Shown here in pieces: positions 38,263-48,780 of a stretch of DNA of 64,000 bases. The stretch comes from Molossus alvarezi (lineage: Eukaryota; Chordata; Mammalia; Chiroptera; Molossidae): positions 124,001 to 188,000 of the forward strand of contig JBAWUJ010000071.1 in NCBI GenBank assembly GCA_037176705.1. The letters are read 5' to 3'. Made by a program: the position numbers and the translations under genes. The notes under the pieces are model-generated. The model was given only the letters and a program-made list of their open reading frames with translations. It was not told the DNA's origin and made no database searches. Numbering within the stretch: the first letter of the stretch is position 1; every line of letters starts with the position of its first letter.

Positions 38263-41200
38263 GTTTTGCTCTTTGAGTATGATGTTAGCTGTTGATCTTT
38301 CATATATGGCCTTTATCATGTCAAGATATGATCCCTCTATTCCCAGATTGCCGAGTGATTTTATCAGAAATGGGAGCTGTGTTTTGTTGAATGCTTTTTC
38401 AGTGTCTATTGATATGATCCTATGATTTTATTCTTCATTTTGTTCAAGTGGTGTATCACATTTATTGATTTGTGAATATTGTACCAGCCTTGCATCCCTG
38501 GGATGAATCCCACTTGGTCATGGTGAACAATTTTTTTGATGTATTGCTGGATTCGATTTGCTATTATTTTGTTCAGAATTTTGGCATCTATGTTCATCAG
38601 GGATATTGGCCTGTAGTTTTCTTTCTTTGTTGTGTCTTTTTCTGGTTTTGGAATTAGAAGTATGCTGGCCTCATAAATTGAAATTGGAAGTCTTCCTTCT
38701 TCTTGAATTTTTTGAAATGGTTTGAGGAGAATGGGTATTAGTTCTTCTTTGAATATTCAGGAAAATTCTCCTGTGAAGCCGTCCAGGCCTGAGCTTTTGT
38801 TTGCTAGGAGAGTCTTGATTACATCTTCAATTTCCTTTGTTGTTATTGGTGTGTTCAACTTTTCTTTCTCTTCGCAGTTTAGTTTTGGGGGTCTGTGTTT
38901 CCAGAGATTATTTTATTTTTTCTAGATTGTCCAGTTTGTTGGCATATAATTGTTCATTGTATATTTTGATGATCTTTTGTATTTCTATGGTGCCAGTTGT
39001 TAATACTTCTCTTTGGTTTCTGATTGTGTTTATTTGTGTCCTCTCTTTTGTTTCTTGGTGAGTCTGGCTAAAGGTCAATTGATCATGTTTATCTTTTTAA
39101 AGAACCAGCTTTTTCTTTCATTGATCTTTTGAAATGTTGGTGTTTTTTGTTTTTGTTTTTTACCTTTCTGTCATTTAATTCTGCTCTGACTTTTACTACT
39201 TCTTTCCTTGTACTTACTCTGGTTTTTTCCTTTTATTTTCTCTCTAGATCTTTAAGTTGTAGGTTTAGAGAATCAACTAAAACTGTTTCTTGTTTCTTGA
39301 GGTAGGTCTGGAGTGCTGTGAACTTCCCTGTCAGGACTGCTTTTCATGTCATAAATTTGTGTTGTGGTGTGTTCATTTTCATTGGTTTCCAGGAAGTTTT
39401 TAATTGCTTCCTGGATCTGATTAGTAACCTATTCATTGTTTAATGACATTCTGTTTAGCCTCCAAGTCTTTGAATGTTTTGTTATAATTGTTTCTAGTTT
39501 CATGCCATTGTGGTCTGAGAAGATGCTTGATATGATTTCAATCTTTTTGAATTTGTAGAGACTTACTTCGTGTCCTAACATGTGGTCTATCTTTGAGAAT
39601 GTCCCGTGTGCACTGCAGAAGAATGTATATTCTGCAGCTTTGGGGTAAAATGTTCTGTAAATATCAATTAAGTCCAATTGATATAGGTCATCATTTAAGA
39701 ACCTTATGTCCTTGTTAAGTTTTTGTCTGAAAGATCTATGCAGTGGTGTAAGTGGAGTATTAAAGCCAACAACTAAGATCATATTGCTATTGATCTTCTC
39801 CATTAAGTCCTCCAGAAATTATTTATCATATTTTGGAGCTTCCATATTTGGTGCATATATGTTTACATGTGTTATATCCTCTTGTTAGAATGATCCTTTT
39901 AATATTATGTAGTGATCTTCTTTGTGTCTTCTTATGGACTTGTTTTGAAGTCTGTCTTCTGGGATAAGAGAATCGCTACACAAGCTTTTTTTTCTTTCTG
40001 TTTGTTTGGTAAAGCTTTTCCCATCCCTTCACTTTCATCTTGTCTGAGCCTTTTGTTGTCAGGTGAGTTTCTTGTAAACAGCATATATATGGGTCATGTT
40101 TTCTTATACAATCGAAGACTCTATGTCTTTTGTTTGGAGCATTTACATTATTTACACTTAAGGTTCTTCTTGCTAGATAGTACTTAGTTGCCAGTTTAAA
40201 TGTATGCCTGTGTTCTTCTTTCTCTGATGTGTCTAGCTGTGGGTCTTCTGGGGTTCATCTCCCTTGGGAATTTCTGTGTCTCCTGGACTTGTGTGATATT
40301 TTCCTTCACCAATTTAAGAAAAGTGTCTGCCATTATTTCTTCAAACAGGTTCTCTATTCTTTTCTCTGTTTCTTTTCTTTCCGGTACACCTATAATGTGA
40401 ATGTTGTTAGGTTTTGTAATATCCCATAGCTCTTTTAAACTTTCCTCCTGCCTTTTAAACTTTTTTTTTTTTCCATTTGCAGCCTATTTGGGGTGATTTT
40501 TCTCTACCATGTCTTGCAAATCGCTAATTCGGTCCTCAGCTTCTTCTAAACGTCTATCGAACACTTCAAATGTATTTTTCATATCAGCAATGCGATTCTT
40601 TATTTCCTCTTGATTTTTATGTATAACTACTATCTTGTTACCCATTGCTTCTACCTCTTTTTTTTTTTTTTATACCTGAAGTAGTTCCCAGTGAGCTCTT
40701 TATAATTCTTATTCAGTTGCTTGCAGTTCTCACCAGATTGAGCACCCTTATAATCATTGTTTTGAATTCTTTGTCTGACAAGTTGCTTTCTTCTAATTCC
40801 TGTTGTTCCATTTCTGGTGACACCTCTTTTTGTGTTTGTTTGTTTGTCTCACCATTTTAACAATCTGGTAGTTTAAAGCTTGGTGAGGGATGATGGAATA
40901 TGTGCACAGGTCAGTGTGTACCAATTAAGGATGCTGTGCCCCTCTGATGGTTTTAGTGTATGGGTCCTCTTGTCTGCTGTGGGTCCTGGAATGTTGACTC
41001 CTGGCAGCTGGAATTGGTCTCTCATGCTGGTCTTGACTCCCCGAGATTTGCTGCTGCTTGGGCTGGGGCCCCACTCTTGATGGGCTTTGGCTGATATTGC
41101 TGGGAATGGGTATTAGCTGCCCATATGTCCTCCTATTGCTTGGGGTTGCGCGGGTTTTTTGTGTGCCCTTCTGAGGTGTGGGGAGCTTCTGAGATGTTGC

Positions 41201-41845
41201 TGGGGTATGTGGGGTTCCACTAGTATACTGTTGGGGTGTGTGATTTCTAGTGGCATGTTGCTGGAATTCATTGGTCCCTCTGGCATGCTGCTGGAGCATG
41301 TGGATCCAGCTGGTGTCCTAATGGGTTTTGTCGATTTTGTCGGTATGCATCTGGGGTTTGTGGGTTCCTTTAGTATTCTATTGAAATGCACGGATCATAT
41401 TGGTATACTCTTGTGAGACTATGCTGACCGTTGGGGCTCAGCTTCACATCTGTCACTGCTGGGAGCGAGTGTCAGCTCTTGGTTCGCATTGCTACTGCTT
41501 GGGGGAGCGCAGGTTTGTTGGGTGCCCTGCTGAGGTGTGGGGTCCTTCTGATATGTTGCTCGGGTATGTGGGGTTCCCTAGTATACTGTTGGAGTGTGTG
41601 ATTTTCAGTGGCATGCTGCTGGGATTCACTGGTCCCTCTGGTATGCTGCTGGGGCACATGTGTCCAGCTGTTGTCCTACTGGGGTTTGTGGATTTTGTCA
41701 GTATGCTGTTGGGGTTTGAGGGTTCCTCTGGCAGGCTGCTGTAATGCATGTGTCTTACTGGTCTACATTTGGGGGAAAATGCTGATCATTGGGGCTCAGC
41801 TCCTAATCAGTCGCTGCTGGGGGCCAGTGTCAGCTCCTGGTTCGC

Positions 41846-41884
<39 letters not shown>

Positions 41885-42835
41885 GGATGCTCCCTGGTCC
41901 CATTCTTTTAGTGCTGGTGGGAGGTGAGGAGGCTTCCCACCTGAGATTTTGCAGCTGCTGAAGAAAGGGGCTCCAATCTAGCTCCACAGCTGCAATGGTC
42001 AGGGGCAGGTCTCAGCTACCCTAGTCCCGCTGCTTGGTTTGGGGCACTGCTCTTGATCAGTATTTGCTGATGAGCTGCTGTAGGCCTGGAGCCTGGTGAC
42101 TGGGCTGTGCCGCTCACCAGTGCAGGCTTGTGGCCTGATGCCTAAGCTGGCCCTACCACAGTGGTCACCCTGGGTCCAGTGTTGAGTGCATTCCACCACC
42201 GACCTGGTCCTGGGCTTTGGGTTAAGTGTGTGCCACTGCGGCCCTGAGTCCTGAGGTGGGTGTGTGCTGCCACTGCCCTGGATCCTAGGCTAGGAGCTTG
42301 CACCGTGGGCTTGGGGCCGGGGCTACCTTTTTGCCACTGCTGGCCAAGAATCTGGAGCCTGAGGCCCATAGCACCACTGCAGCCACAGGCCTGGATTAGC
42401 CTCAGTTGCTATAGGGGTGGGGCTTTGGCTCCCTGCTGGTTTTGGCTACTGCTGCAGGCACCTGCTGTGTGCTGCCTGTGCTAACGCAGCTGAGTTCACT
42501 GGACAGATGGTGCAGTATGCTCTCCTGCACTCAGGTGGCTGGGCCCAATCTGATCCATTTCCTATTTTATGGAAAGACCCAGGATCATCCAATATGGTGG
42601 AAATGCCCAGCTGTGCTGGGGAAAGTTCACTGGCTTCCCAATTACCACAGAGCCTTCTGCTTTCCATCCACAGTAAAGGAACCTTCTGCCCTGTGTCTCT
42701 GCACTGCTCCAGGTTGGTCTTCCATGCTTACATTCACTCACACTCTGTCTCACACTCTCAAACTCTCACATCATCACCCACACTCTGCTCCTTCCCGTCA
42801 CCACATCTTCTGTTTTATTTACACATTTTTTGAGA
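38263..42835 (-). mobile_element. LINE-1, minus strand, with 5' region, ORF1 and the first half of ORF2
   Basis: Reading the minus strand from right to left: a GC-rich 5' region with tandem monomers (about 42835-40870), ORF1-like sequence (about 40870-40190), then ORF2. The endonuclease is clear at 39803-39429 (motifs DLIDIYRTF, FFCSAHGTFSKIDHMLGH, SDHNGMKLE) and the reverse transcriptase at 38597-38406 ([26 protein letters not shown]). It stops at 38263, before the RT domain is complete, where it meets an inverted L1 fragment. Frames contain stops, so it is inactive. It sits where the R1 pseudogene has lost an exon. Confidence 0.87.
41065..41881 (-). repeat. ~358-bp tandem monomers in the L1 5' region
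   Basis: The same block begins at 41100 (ctgggaatgggtattagctg), 41459 (ctgggagcgagtgtcagctc) and 41817 (ctgggggccagtgtcagctc), giving spacings of 359 and 358 bp. The intervening text aligns throughout: the gccctgctgaggtgtggggt region, the gtggggttcc region and the ggcatgctgctgg region. By position this is the L1 promoter/5'UTR. The third monomer gives way to a (CTG)n of about 11 units at 41847-41881. Confidence 0.8.
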
Positions 42836-42845
42836 GATTCAAACT

Positions 42846-43017
42846 TTACCTGTATGTTTTCTGTTTTATTGAATTTATAGGAGTCTCACTATTAGTGCAT
42901 TTACACAGGTTTCAGGTGTACCATTCTGTCTTATTCATTTGGATACTGTGCTATGTATTCACCACACCAAGTCACGTTTCCTTCCTTCCCCATATTTAGA
43001 AGATTGCCTTAGTGATC
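42846..43017 (-). mobile_element. L1 3'UTR fragment inside the R1 RGG exon
   Basis: Antisense of a bat-type L1 3' end, with blocks like tattgaatttata, ttcaggtgtaccattctgt and gtattcaccac. It is followed without a break by the RBMY-like Arg/Gly exon. The same junction exists at 62336 in R2, so the insertion predates the duplication. Confidence 0.6.
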
Positions 43018-43394
43018 TCCACCTGAAGGGTGCCCTGTTGCTCCTCTGCTGCCAATTCCTCCTCTACTTCCTCCTCCTCCTCCACATCTCATATTTCTTG
43101 CATCACTTGTGTTCCAGGAAGAAAGAGATGACCCCTATCCATCATCTCTTTGTAAAGATGGCTTGTTGGTTTGCTCTACTGGACTTGATTTTCCACAAAG
43201 ACACAGAAATGATTACACATGACACAACATTAGCCAGGAGCTCGAGGTTCTCTGGAGCATCTTGAGCTTGCAGGACCTTCTAGGGGCCCAGTTTCTGCTG
43301 CAGTAGGTGCACAGGAGCTTGGCGAAGAGTGGCTGACACCATAAAACAGGCCAAGAGGGAAGCTACTGGGCAACTTCTACCCACACTTCCCCAT

Positions 43395-43810
43395 ACACCG
43401 GACGATTCCCAGTGCCACCACTCTAATTAGACACCACAGTTCTCACCAACCACTCTCTACTTTCACATCCCAGGCTGCCTCTTCCCACACTACATTGTGA
43501 CACCTTTTGGTACCTTGTACCACAGACACCAATGTGATACCTCTAATCTAACTTGCACATTCCCATGTGACACCCCACAATTGCAATTCCCACAATCAAC
43601 CCTGAAACCTAGGAATGCTACTGAACATGGGTCACATAGCCCACCCTCCACTCTGATACCATAAAGACTCTTACTGCCCATAAAGCCTTATCTCAACTCC
43701 AGGGCACCCATGGTGCTCACCCCTTTCTAATACCCAGGGCTCCACTGCCCACACTGCATTGTGAATCCAAGGACTCACACCGAACACACACTAACTGGAA
43801 AAGTGTGCTC
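43395..43810 (-). repeat. Degenerate GTGTCACAGTGG-type minisatellite, block 1
   Basis: On the minus strand, imperfect units containing GGGGTGTCACA, TGGGCAGTGGA and GGGTGTCACATGG recur every 35-45 bp. Block 2 at 46440-47100 has the same motifs on the plus strand, so the two blocks are inverted relative to each other. Confidence 0.5.
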
Positions 43811-44269
43811 AGTGTCCACAAAGGACTTGGAAACCCTAGAAGACCTTGGCCTTCACGGCTCTGGGATATTCCAGGATGTGGGCTCACAACGACATCAGTA
43901 CAACCTGCAACTTTAGTCTCCCACTCTCATCTCTCCACGGTGATCTTTTTGTTGCCCACTGCATACATTCCACAGAGACTTTGGACCTGCACACTACTTC
44001 ATCGACCTTAAGATTCCTGAGCCTGAACCAATTGAACTCCAGATCTGGAAATTCCAACCTCATCCTGGGCCCAGAATCCCTGATGACACAGCTTTATTCT
44101 TTCATCACTCAGTTTGTCCAGGTGAGACACCAGTGGCCAGAGACAGGGAAACATAAGGTTCAGTGCATGGCCAGGAGCTCTTCACATGTGCTCCTCTCTC
44201 TCCAGTCACCCTGAGCCATGGTGTTCACATAGTATTCAGGGGCTGGTGCCACAGGCCCTGCTTCATTGA
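43811..44269. other. No recognisable feature
   Basis: Unique-looking sequence without a credible exon, RNA gene or known repeat. A possible donor (CAG|GTGAGA) at 44121 on the plus strand has no supporting open frame. Confidence 0.4.
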
Positions 44270-44990
44270 AGATAAAATGAAAAATATCCTCGGCTGAGTA
44301 ATAAAGTAACATTAATAATGATCATCATCATCAATAGAAGCCCAAATGGAAAAGGAGGTTCATGCTGCAGCTAGGACCTCTGAAAATGTCTGCAGTGCTT
44401 TGTTCATCATGTTTCATCCCAACCTCTTTATAATAAACAGTGTTCTCACTGGGCCCTATAGGATTAGAACATCCAAGGAAAGTGGAAAACAGCTGTGATG
44501 GTCAGGAGAAGTAACTGGGGCAGAGCTACCTCTTTCTATAAAAAGACGAGCTATTTGTGGTAGGGTGAACATGATGCAAGAATCTATTTTAGGAGAAGAA
44601 GGTGGTCTGAAGGTGTGGTTGGTGTCCTGCAAGAGAGCTCCGATCAGCGAGGCATAAGTGTGCTGTTGTTTTGAGGGATATCAGACATGACCACTCCTTA
44701 ATCTTCTGTAAGTTTCTCCAGCAAGTGTCTCAATGACAGTGTAATTCTCCAGACTTTCTGTATCATGGTTATACCCTGACAACCTGAAGGCACAGGTTCT
44801 ATTTCTGCCAGCCTCAATGTGTCCATGTGGAAAAGAAATGTCCCAGCTACTGGGCAAGGCAAGGTTGAGAGACCAGCTGGGATCTCCTCACCTGTCCTGG
44901 TCTCTCTCCCCTCTCCTGCTGCCATCACCTTCACATAGTACTTCAGGGGATTGCTCCACAGGTCCTTTATGTAGATCTGGTTGAAAGAAA
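44270..44990 (+). repeat. Paralogous segment P2a (partner at 48030-48780)
   Basis: Aligns over its length with 48030-48780: the cagtgttctca-tgggcccta stretch, gtcaggagaagtaactggg, ttctataaaa-gac, and gaaatgtcccagctactggg. It carries the TSPY exon 5 region and what should be downstream (3') TSPY-locus sequence of copies C and A. Confidence 0.85.
44892..44976 (-). pseudogene. TSPY: TSPY-like copy C, isolated exon 5
   Basis: An 85-bp exon bounded by ttctttcaaccag|ATC and GACAG|GTGAGG encodes IYIKDLWSNPLKYYVKV followed by a Glu/Arg-rich tail. This matches the KDLWRNPLxYY motif near the C terminus of the TSPY NAP domain. It is 18 bp longer than the copy A exon and keeps the KYY residues that copy A lost. 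No exon 1-4 sequence is found upstream; instead there is a segment shared with 57965-58400. It is therefore a gene fragment. Confidence 0.72.
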
Positions 44991-45039
44991 AGAGCTGCTC
45001 AGAACACAGCATTTGTGCTGTAGTGAGTCAGAGATGGAG

Positions 45040-45451
45040 CAGCTATGATGCTGGCAGGGGAAGGTGTAGCACTGAGCTGGCAGCACTGGGCAGGCCTTCC
45101 CTGCCCAAGGCCTGAGGGTGAGGAGGAACAGTTACACATACCCTGAGGGGCAAACAGATGTGTGTGACTAGCTGCCCATCAGGCACCGTGGCTCTGAGGG
45201 CCCAGGAGAGGAGGAGGGCTGGGACAGTGACTACACAGAACAACCACTACTCCTGTCCCTCCAGCTGTCATGTGTGGGCTCCCCAAGTTCAAAAGCAGCA
45301 GAAAAGGAAGAACTCAGCAGCCTAGTATTCCTCTGATGGATCCCAAGCAGGGTGGAGAATCAATCTCAGGTCATGTGAAGGGACACTGGTCCAATGTGTG
45401 GAAATCCCCATCTGTGTAAATAGGTGCTGAAGACACTAAGTGCTGTATGTG
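45040..45451 (+). repeat. Paralogous segment P3a (partner at 57965-58400)
   Basis: Shares gatgctggcaggggaagg, gctgcccatcaggcaccgtg, ctcctgtccctccag and tcatgtgtgggct with 57965-58400 in the same order and spacing. I do not recognise a gene in it. Confidence 0.85.
45355..45451 (+). repeat. ~97-bp direct repeat, left copy
   Basis: Starts gagaatcaatctc and ends aagtgctgtatgtg. It aligns over its whole length with 45702-45801 (roughly nine in ten bases by eye). The two copies bracket a VES SINE exactly. The duplication is far longer than a normal SINE target-site duplication. Confidence 0.8.
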
Positions 45452-45698
45452 CCATGGCCGGTTTTGCTCAGAGGTTAGAGCAACGGCCTGCAGTCCAGAG
45501 GGACCCAGGTTCATTTCCCGCTAAGGGCTCGTACCTCGGTTGCAGTTTGTTCCCTGCCCTGGATGGTTAGTATGCATGGCAACCACTCAATGTGTCTCTT
45601 TCATGTCGATGTTTCTCTCTCTCTCTCTCTCTCACTCTACCTCAACATGAAATGGAAAAATGTCCTCGAGTGAGGATAAAAAATTGAATAAATAAGAA
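45452..45698 (+). mobile_element. VES-type SINE
   Basis: Begins with ATGGCCGGTTTTGCTCAGAG, has a GGTTCATTTCC B-box-like motif, a long CT tract and the GAGTGAGGATAAAAAATTG tail. Orientation is plus. Confidence 0.88.
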
Positions 45699-45701
45699 CT
45701 A

Positions 45702-45801
45702 GAGAATCAATCTCGGGTCATGGGGAGGGACAATGGTCCAGATGTGCAGAATTTCCCATCCAGGTACATACGTGCTGAGGACAATAAGTGCTGGAGGTGT
45801 G
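45702..45801 (+). repeat. ~97-bp direct repeat, right copy
   Basis: Partner of 45355-45451; it lies immediately 3' of the SINE tail. Confidence 0.8.
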
Positions 45802-45998
45802 GCTTCAGAGAGCAGAGTACATGTGAATTAGAAGCACGTAAAAGGACAAAGAGTGAGAGTGGAGGACTTTGCCAACAGTGGCAAGAGGCCTCAGGAGATG
45901 CCCGAGCCACCAACAATACATTTCAGAAACTCGGGGAAGAATCCTGGTGAAGAACATGCCTCTTGCCAGTGCTCGGGCCATCCTTTGAAAACGTAGGT

Positions 45999-46175
45999 GT
46001 TTAGGGCTTCCCCAGTGGCTCTTTCTCTGGTAGGGGTGATGTGGAAGACAAACAATAGATGTGTTGCTCTCACATCATAGTTTTTCCTCTCTCTGTGTCT
46101 GTCACATCCTCCTCTCACTCTATCTGAAGATACATGGATAAGTACCCTGAGGTAAGGATTATACTTAAGAAAAAT
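45999..46175 (+). mobile_element. Diverged SINE remnant
   Basis: Has the SINE-like order cccagtggctc, a CT-rich block, cactctatctgaagatac and a ...gaggtaaggatt tail. It has lost much of the tRNA head. Confidence 0.5.
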
Positions 46176-46185
46176 TGTCTTTAAC

Positions 46186-46439
46186 CTGACCAAGGTACAA
46201 GATTGTAAATCAGAGGTCAGTCTTTTCTTCCTTTGTCATTCTAGACAGTATCCACAGAGTAAGAAACTAAAACTTAATGCCTGCTATACCTTCTCTCTAT
46301 CTCCATAGATCTACTTCTTGGCCACACCTCTGGAATCTGTCAACTGCCTATTCAACAGCACCTCATTAGTCAGTCTACTAAAATAAAGCATTTTTCTGGT
46401 CAAACAACCCAAGGATACAATGACATGTTAAGCTTATTC
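46186..46439. other. No recognisable feature
   Basis: I see no exon, RNA gene or known repeat here. Confidence 0.35.
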
Positions 46440-47100
46440 ATGTCTCTTTCCATGATACTCAGGAGTCACTGCGCAGTTGAAGAGTCTGGACCCTGAGGTA
46501 CCAGAGAAAAAAGTGTGCAGTGGGATCCCTGGAGTGTCACAGTGGGTATTGAAGTGGGAGCCATGGAGGAGAGAGAGTGCAGTGAGTTTCATGAGATCTG
46601 AGTAGTATGAACTAGCAGTATCCACATGGGGGACCCGAGAGATCATAGAGGTTTGTGTGCAATGAAATCTCTGGGGTGTCAAGGTCGATTGTATGTGTTG
46701 GGAGCCATCGGTTATCAAAGTGGATTTTTGGCATTGGATATGCTAATATCTGACAGTGTAAGGTGGGCAGGAATGTGGATTTTGGACACTGAACCATGTT
46801 ATGTCACAGTAGATTGGGGTCAGGAGAAAGCTCATGGTGATAAGTTGTACTGTGGACGGCAGGATCCTAGAGATACATTGGGGACAATGTGCAATGAAAT
46901 TGCTATGTTGTTAAAGTGGAAGGTGGGCTGTGGAATCTTGGGGTGTCATGCTGGAAAGGAGAGTGTGAAAGTCATGCAGTGTCACAGTGGAACATGGGCA
47001 GTGGAGCCAGAGTGTGTCACAGGGGAAGCAGGTAATGTGAGCCATGGGTTCTCAGTAGAGCGTGGGCCCTGGAGATCCTGGGGCATCAAAAGACTGAATC
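46440..47100 (+). repeat. Degenerate GTGTCACAGTGG-type minisatellite, block 2
   Basis: Imperfect units with GTGTCACAGTGG, TGGGCAGTGGAG and CTTGGGGTGTCA recur at about 35-40 bp or multiples (cores near 46533, 46676, 46803, 46944, 46978, 47016). A long open frame crossing it is a by-product of the repeat. It is inverted relative to block 1. Confidence 0.5.
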
Positions 47101-47250
47101 TACTTCTGCTACATAACAGACCCGGCTATCGGAGGGACTGGTCATTGCCAGGCAGGTAATTGAAAAGCGTTCAAGATATCTCCCCAAAGCCATGCACATG
47201 CCACACGCAGGCACACATAATGATGCTTTTTATTTGTTTCCATATTATGC

Positions 47251-47596
47251 TGACCCTGCCCGCAGGTCGATCAATGAGGACTCTAGAGGGGAAGTGAGGA
47301 TGAGGTGGGACAAGAGACACGAGAAATGGAGACAAGACAGGATTCTGATCAAGTCTCGTTTATTCAGGGGGAGTTCACATAATATATAGGGGAAAAACAG
47401 GTGAAACAGTTAATGAGTATCCCACCTGAAGCAAATTCCAGTAAATACCCCAGGTGGAACAAATAATAAGCAAAGAATGGAGTAAACAATTATCTAGAGG
47501 AATGCAGGCACTGCAAGCAGAGAGACCCCCGCCCTGGGGCCGGAGACAGCAGAGCAGACTTTAACAAGATGGATACCATGCAAATGGTCTCCCACA
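47251..47596 (-). mobile_element. Solo LTR 2 (346 bp), same family as LTR 1
   Basis: On the minus strand it begins TGTGGGAGACCATTTGCATG and ends with GACCTGCGGG...GGTCA. It is flanked by a perfect 6-bp duplication (TTATGC on plus at 47245-47250 and 47597-47602). It contains the same GAGACTTGATCAGA-type stretch as LTR 1. No internal viral sequence remains. Confidence 0.9.
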
Positions 47597-47842
47597 TTAT
47601 GCCAGCTGTCTATGTGTTTGTGTCTGAATGCCTTGCCATGATGGCTCTCTTCAATTGTTTCCTGGCAGGAAAACAAGGTTGGCTAAAAACACAATTTTCC
47701 TTCAAAAATTTTATGTGCACTAATAACATTTGAAACAAACTGGATGATACTGCATATTCATCTCAAATATGGGATGTCCCCTGAATACAACACTCAGAAT
47801 AACCTCTACTCTGAGCACGCAAAAAAGTATTTAATAAGTCAA

Positions 47843-48070
47843 GCCCTGGTCAATTTGCTGTGAGGTTGGAGTTTGCACCTCAAATCAAAGAGTCATGAGT
47901 TTGAGTCCAGTGTAGGGCAGGTAACTCAGTAGAGATTCTGGGAAGTCCTGTGGGAGGCAATCAATTTATGTGACCCGCACACATTGATTTTGCTCTCTGT
48001 CTCTCTCTCTATCCCTCCCACTCTGTCTAAAGATAAATGAAAAAATATCCTTTGTGAGGATTTAAGAATC
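47843..48070 (+). mobile_element. VES-type SINE, diverged
   Basis: Starts AAGCCCTGGTCAATTTGCTG, keeps a GTTTGAGTCC B-box-like motif, CT repeats and a TTTGTGAGGATTTAAG end. Confidence 0.75.
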
Positions 48071-48780
48071 ATCCCATCATCATCATCATCTTCATCATCG
48101 TCATGATTTTGGTGCCATAAAGGAAAAGGGTGTCAAAGCTGCAAATGGGCTCTCTGAAATTTCCTGAGTTCTATTTTCAACATGTTCCATTCCAACCACT
48201 TTATACTGAACAGTGTTCTCAGTGGGCCCTACAGGAATGAAAAACTGAAAAAAGTGAAAACACCTGTCATGATCAGGAGAAGTAACTGGGTCAGAGCAGT
48301 GTACAGATTTCTATAAAAGACGCCGGCTATTAGCAGAAGGGAGGTAAAAACAGCATGAGGCAAGAGTCTACTTCTGGAGGGTAACGTGGCCTGAGAAATG
48401 GGGGTTTTGTGGCCTGATATGAGAGTCTGAGGAGCGAGACAATGACTGAGCTGTTATTTTGAGAGATATCTGACAGGGCCAAACCCTCATCTTTCTTAAG
48501 CTTCTTCAGCAAGTATTCGAATGTCAATGCAGTTCTCCAGACTTCCTGTATCATCATGATACCCTGACGACCTGAGGGCACAGGCTCTATTTCTACCAGC
48601 CTAAATGTGTCCTTGTGGGAAAGAAATGTCCCAGCTACTGGGCATGGCAAGGTTGAGAGACCAGTTGGGATCTCCTCACCTGTCCTGCTCCTTCTCCCCT
48701 CTCTTGGTGCCTTCAGGGGATTGCGCCACAGGTCCTTTAGGATGGTCTGGTTGAAAGAACATAGCTGGTCAGAATAAGGC
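48030..48780 (+). repeat. Paralogous segment P2b (partner at 44270-44990)
   Basis: See partner. In this copy it lies directly downstream of TSPY copy A exons, which shows that the shared block is TSPY-locus 3' sequence. Confidence 0.85.

Larger units (their letters stand above)
36850..43118 (-). pseudogene. RBMY: RBMY/RBMX-like pseudogene fragment R1, interrupted by SINE and L1
   Basis: Two exon remnants are recognisable on the minus strand. The first (about 43018-43115) encodes an Arg/Gly-rich stretch (RCGGGGGSRGG then SRGA) like the RGG-rich exon of RBMX/RBMY, and runs into a TAA. The second (about 36941-37066) is paralogous to the SYSS-type exon of R2 at 60687-60811 but frame-damaged; it keeps a GACTCAG|GTATTA donor. 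The exon expected between them is missing, replaced by a minus-strand L1 (38263-42835). The downstream exons are cut off by the plus-strand L1. RBMY is a germ-cell RNA-binding splicing regulator on the Y; its X homologue RBMX has the same exon plan, so assignment to Y rests on the TSPY neighbours. Confidence 0.65.

Noticed and set aside
40880..42999. Several overlapping 60-185 codon frames on both strands
   Set aside because: They are translations of the L1 5' monomers and adjacent GC-rich L1 sequence.
44698..45012. A 104-codon protein and its paralogue at 48330-48797
   Set aside because: Only the exon 5 part is TSPY; the rest reads through the splice donor into intron sequence.
46626..47159. 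A 177-codon plus-strand frame
   Set aside because: It lies in the degenerate minisatellite; its repeated Gly/Cys/Trp-rich text follows the repeat motif.
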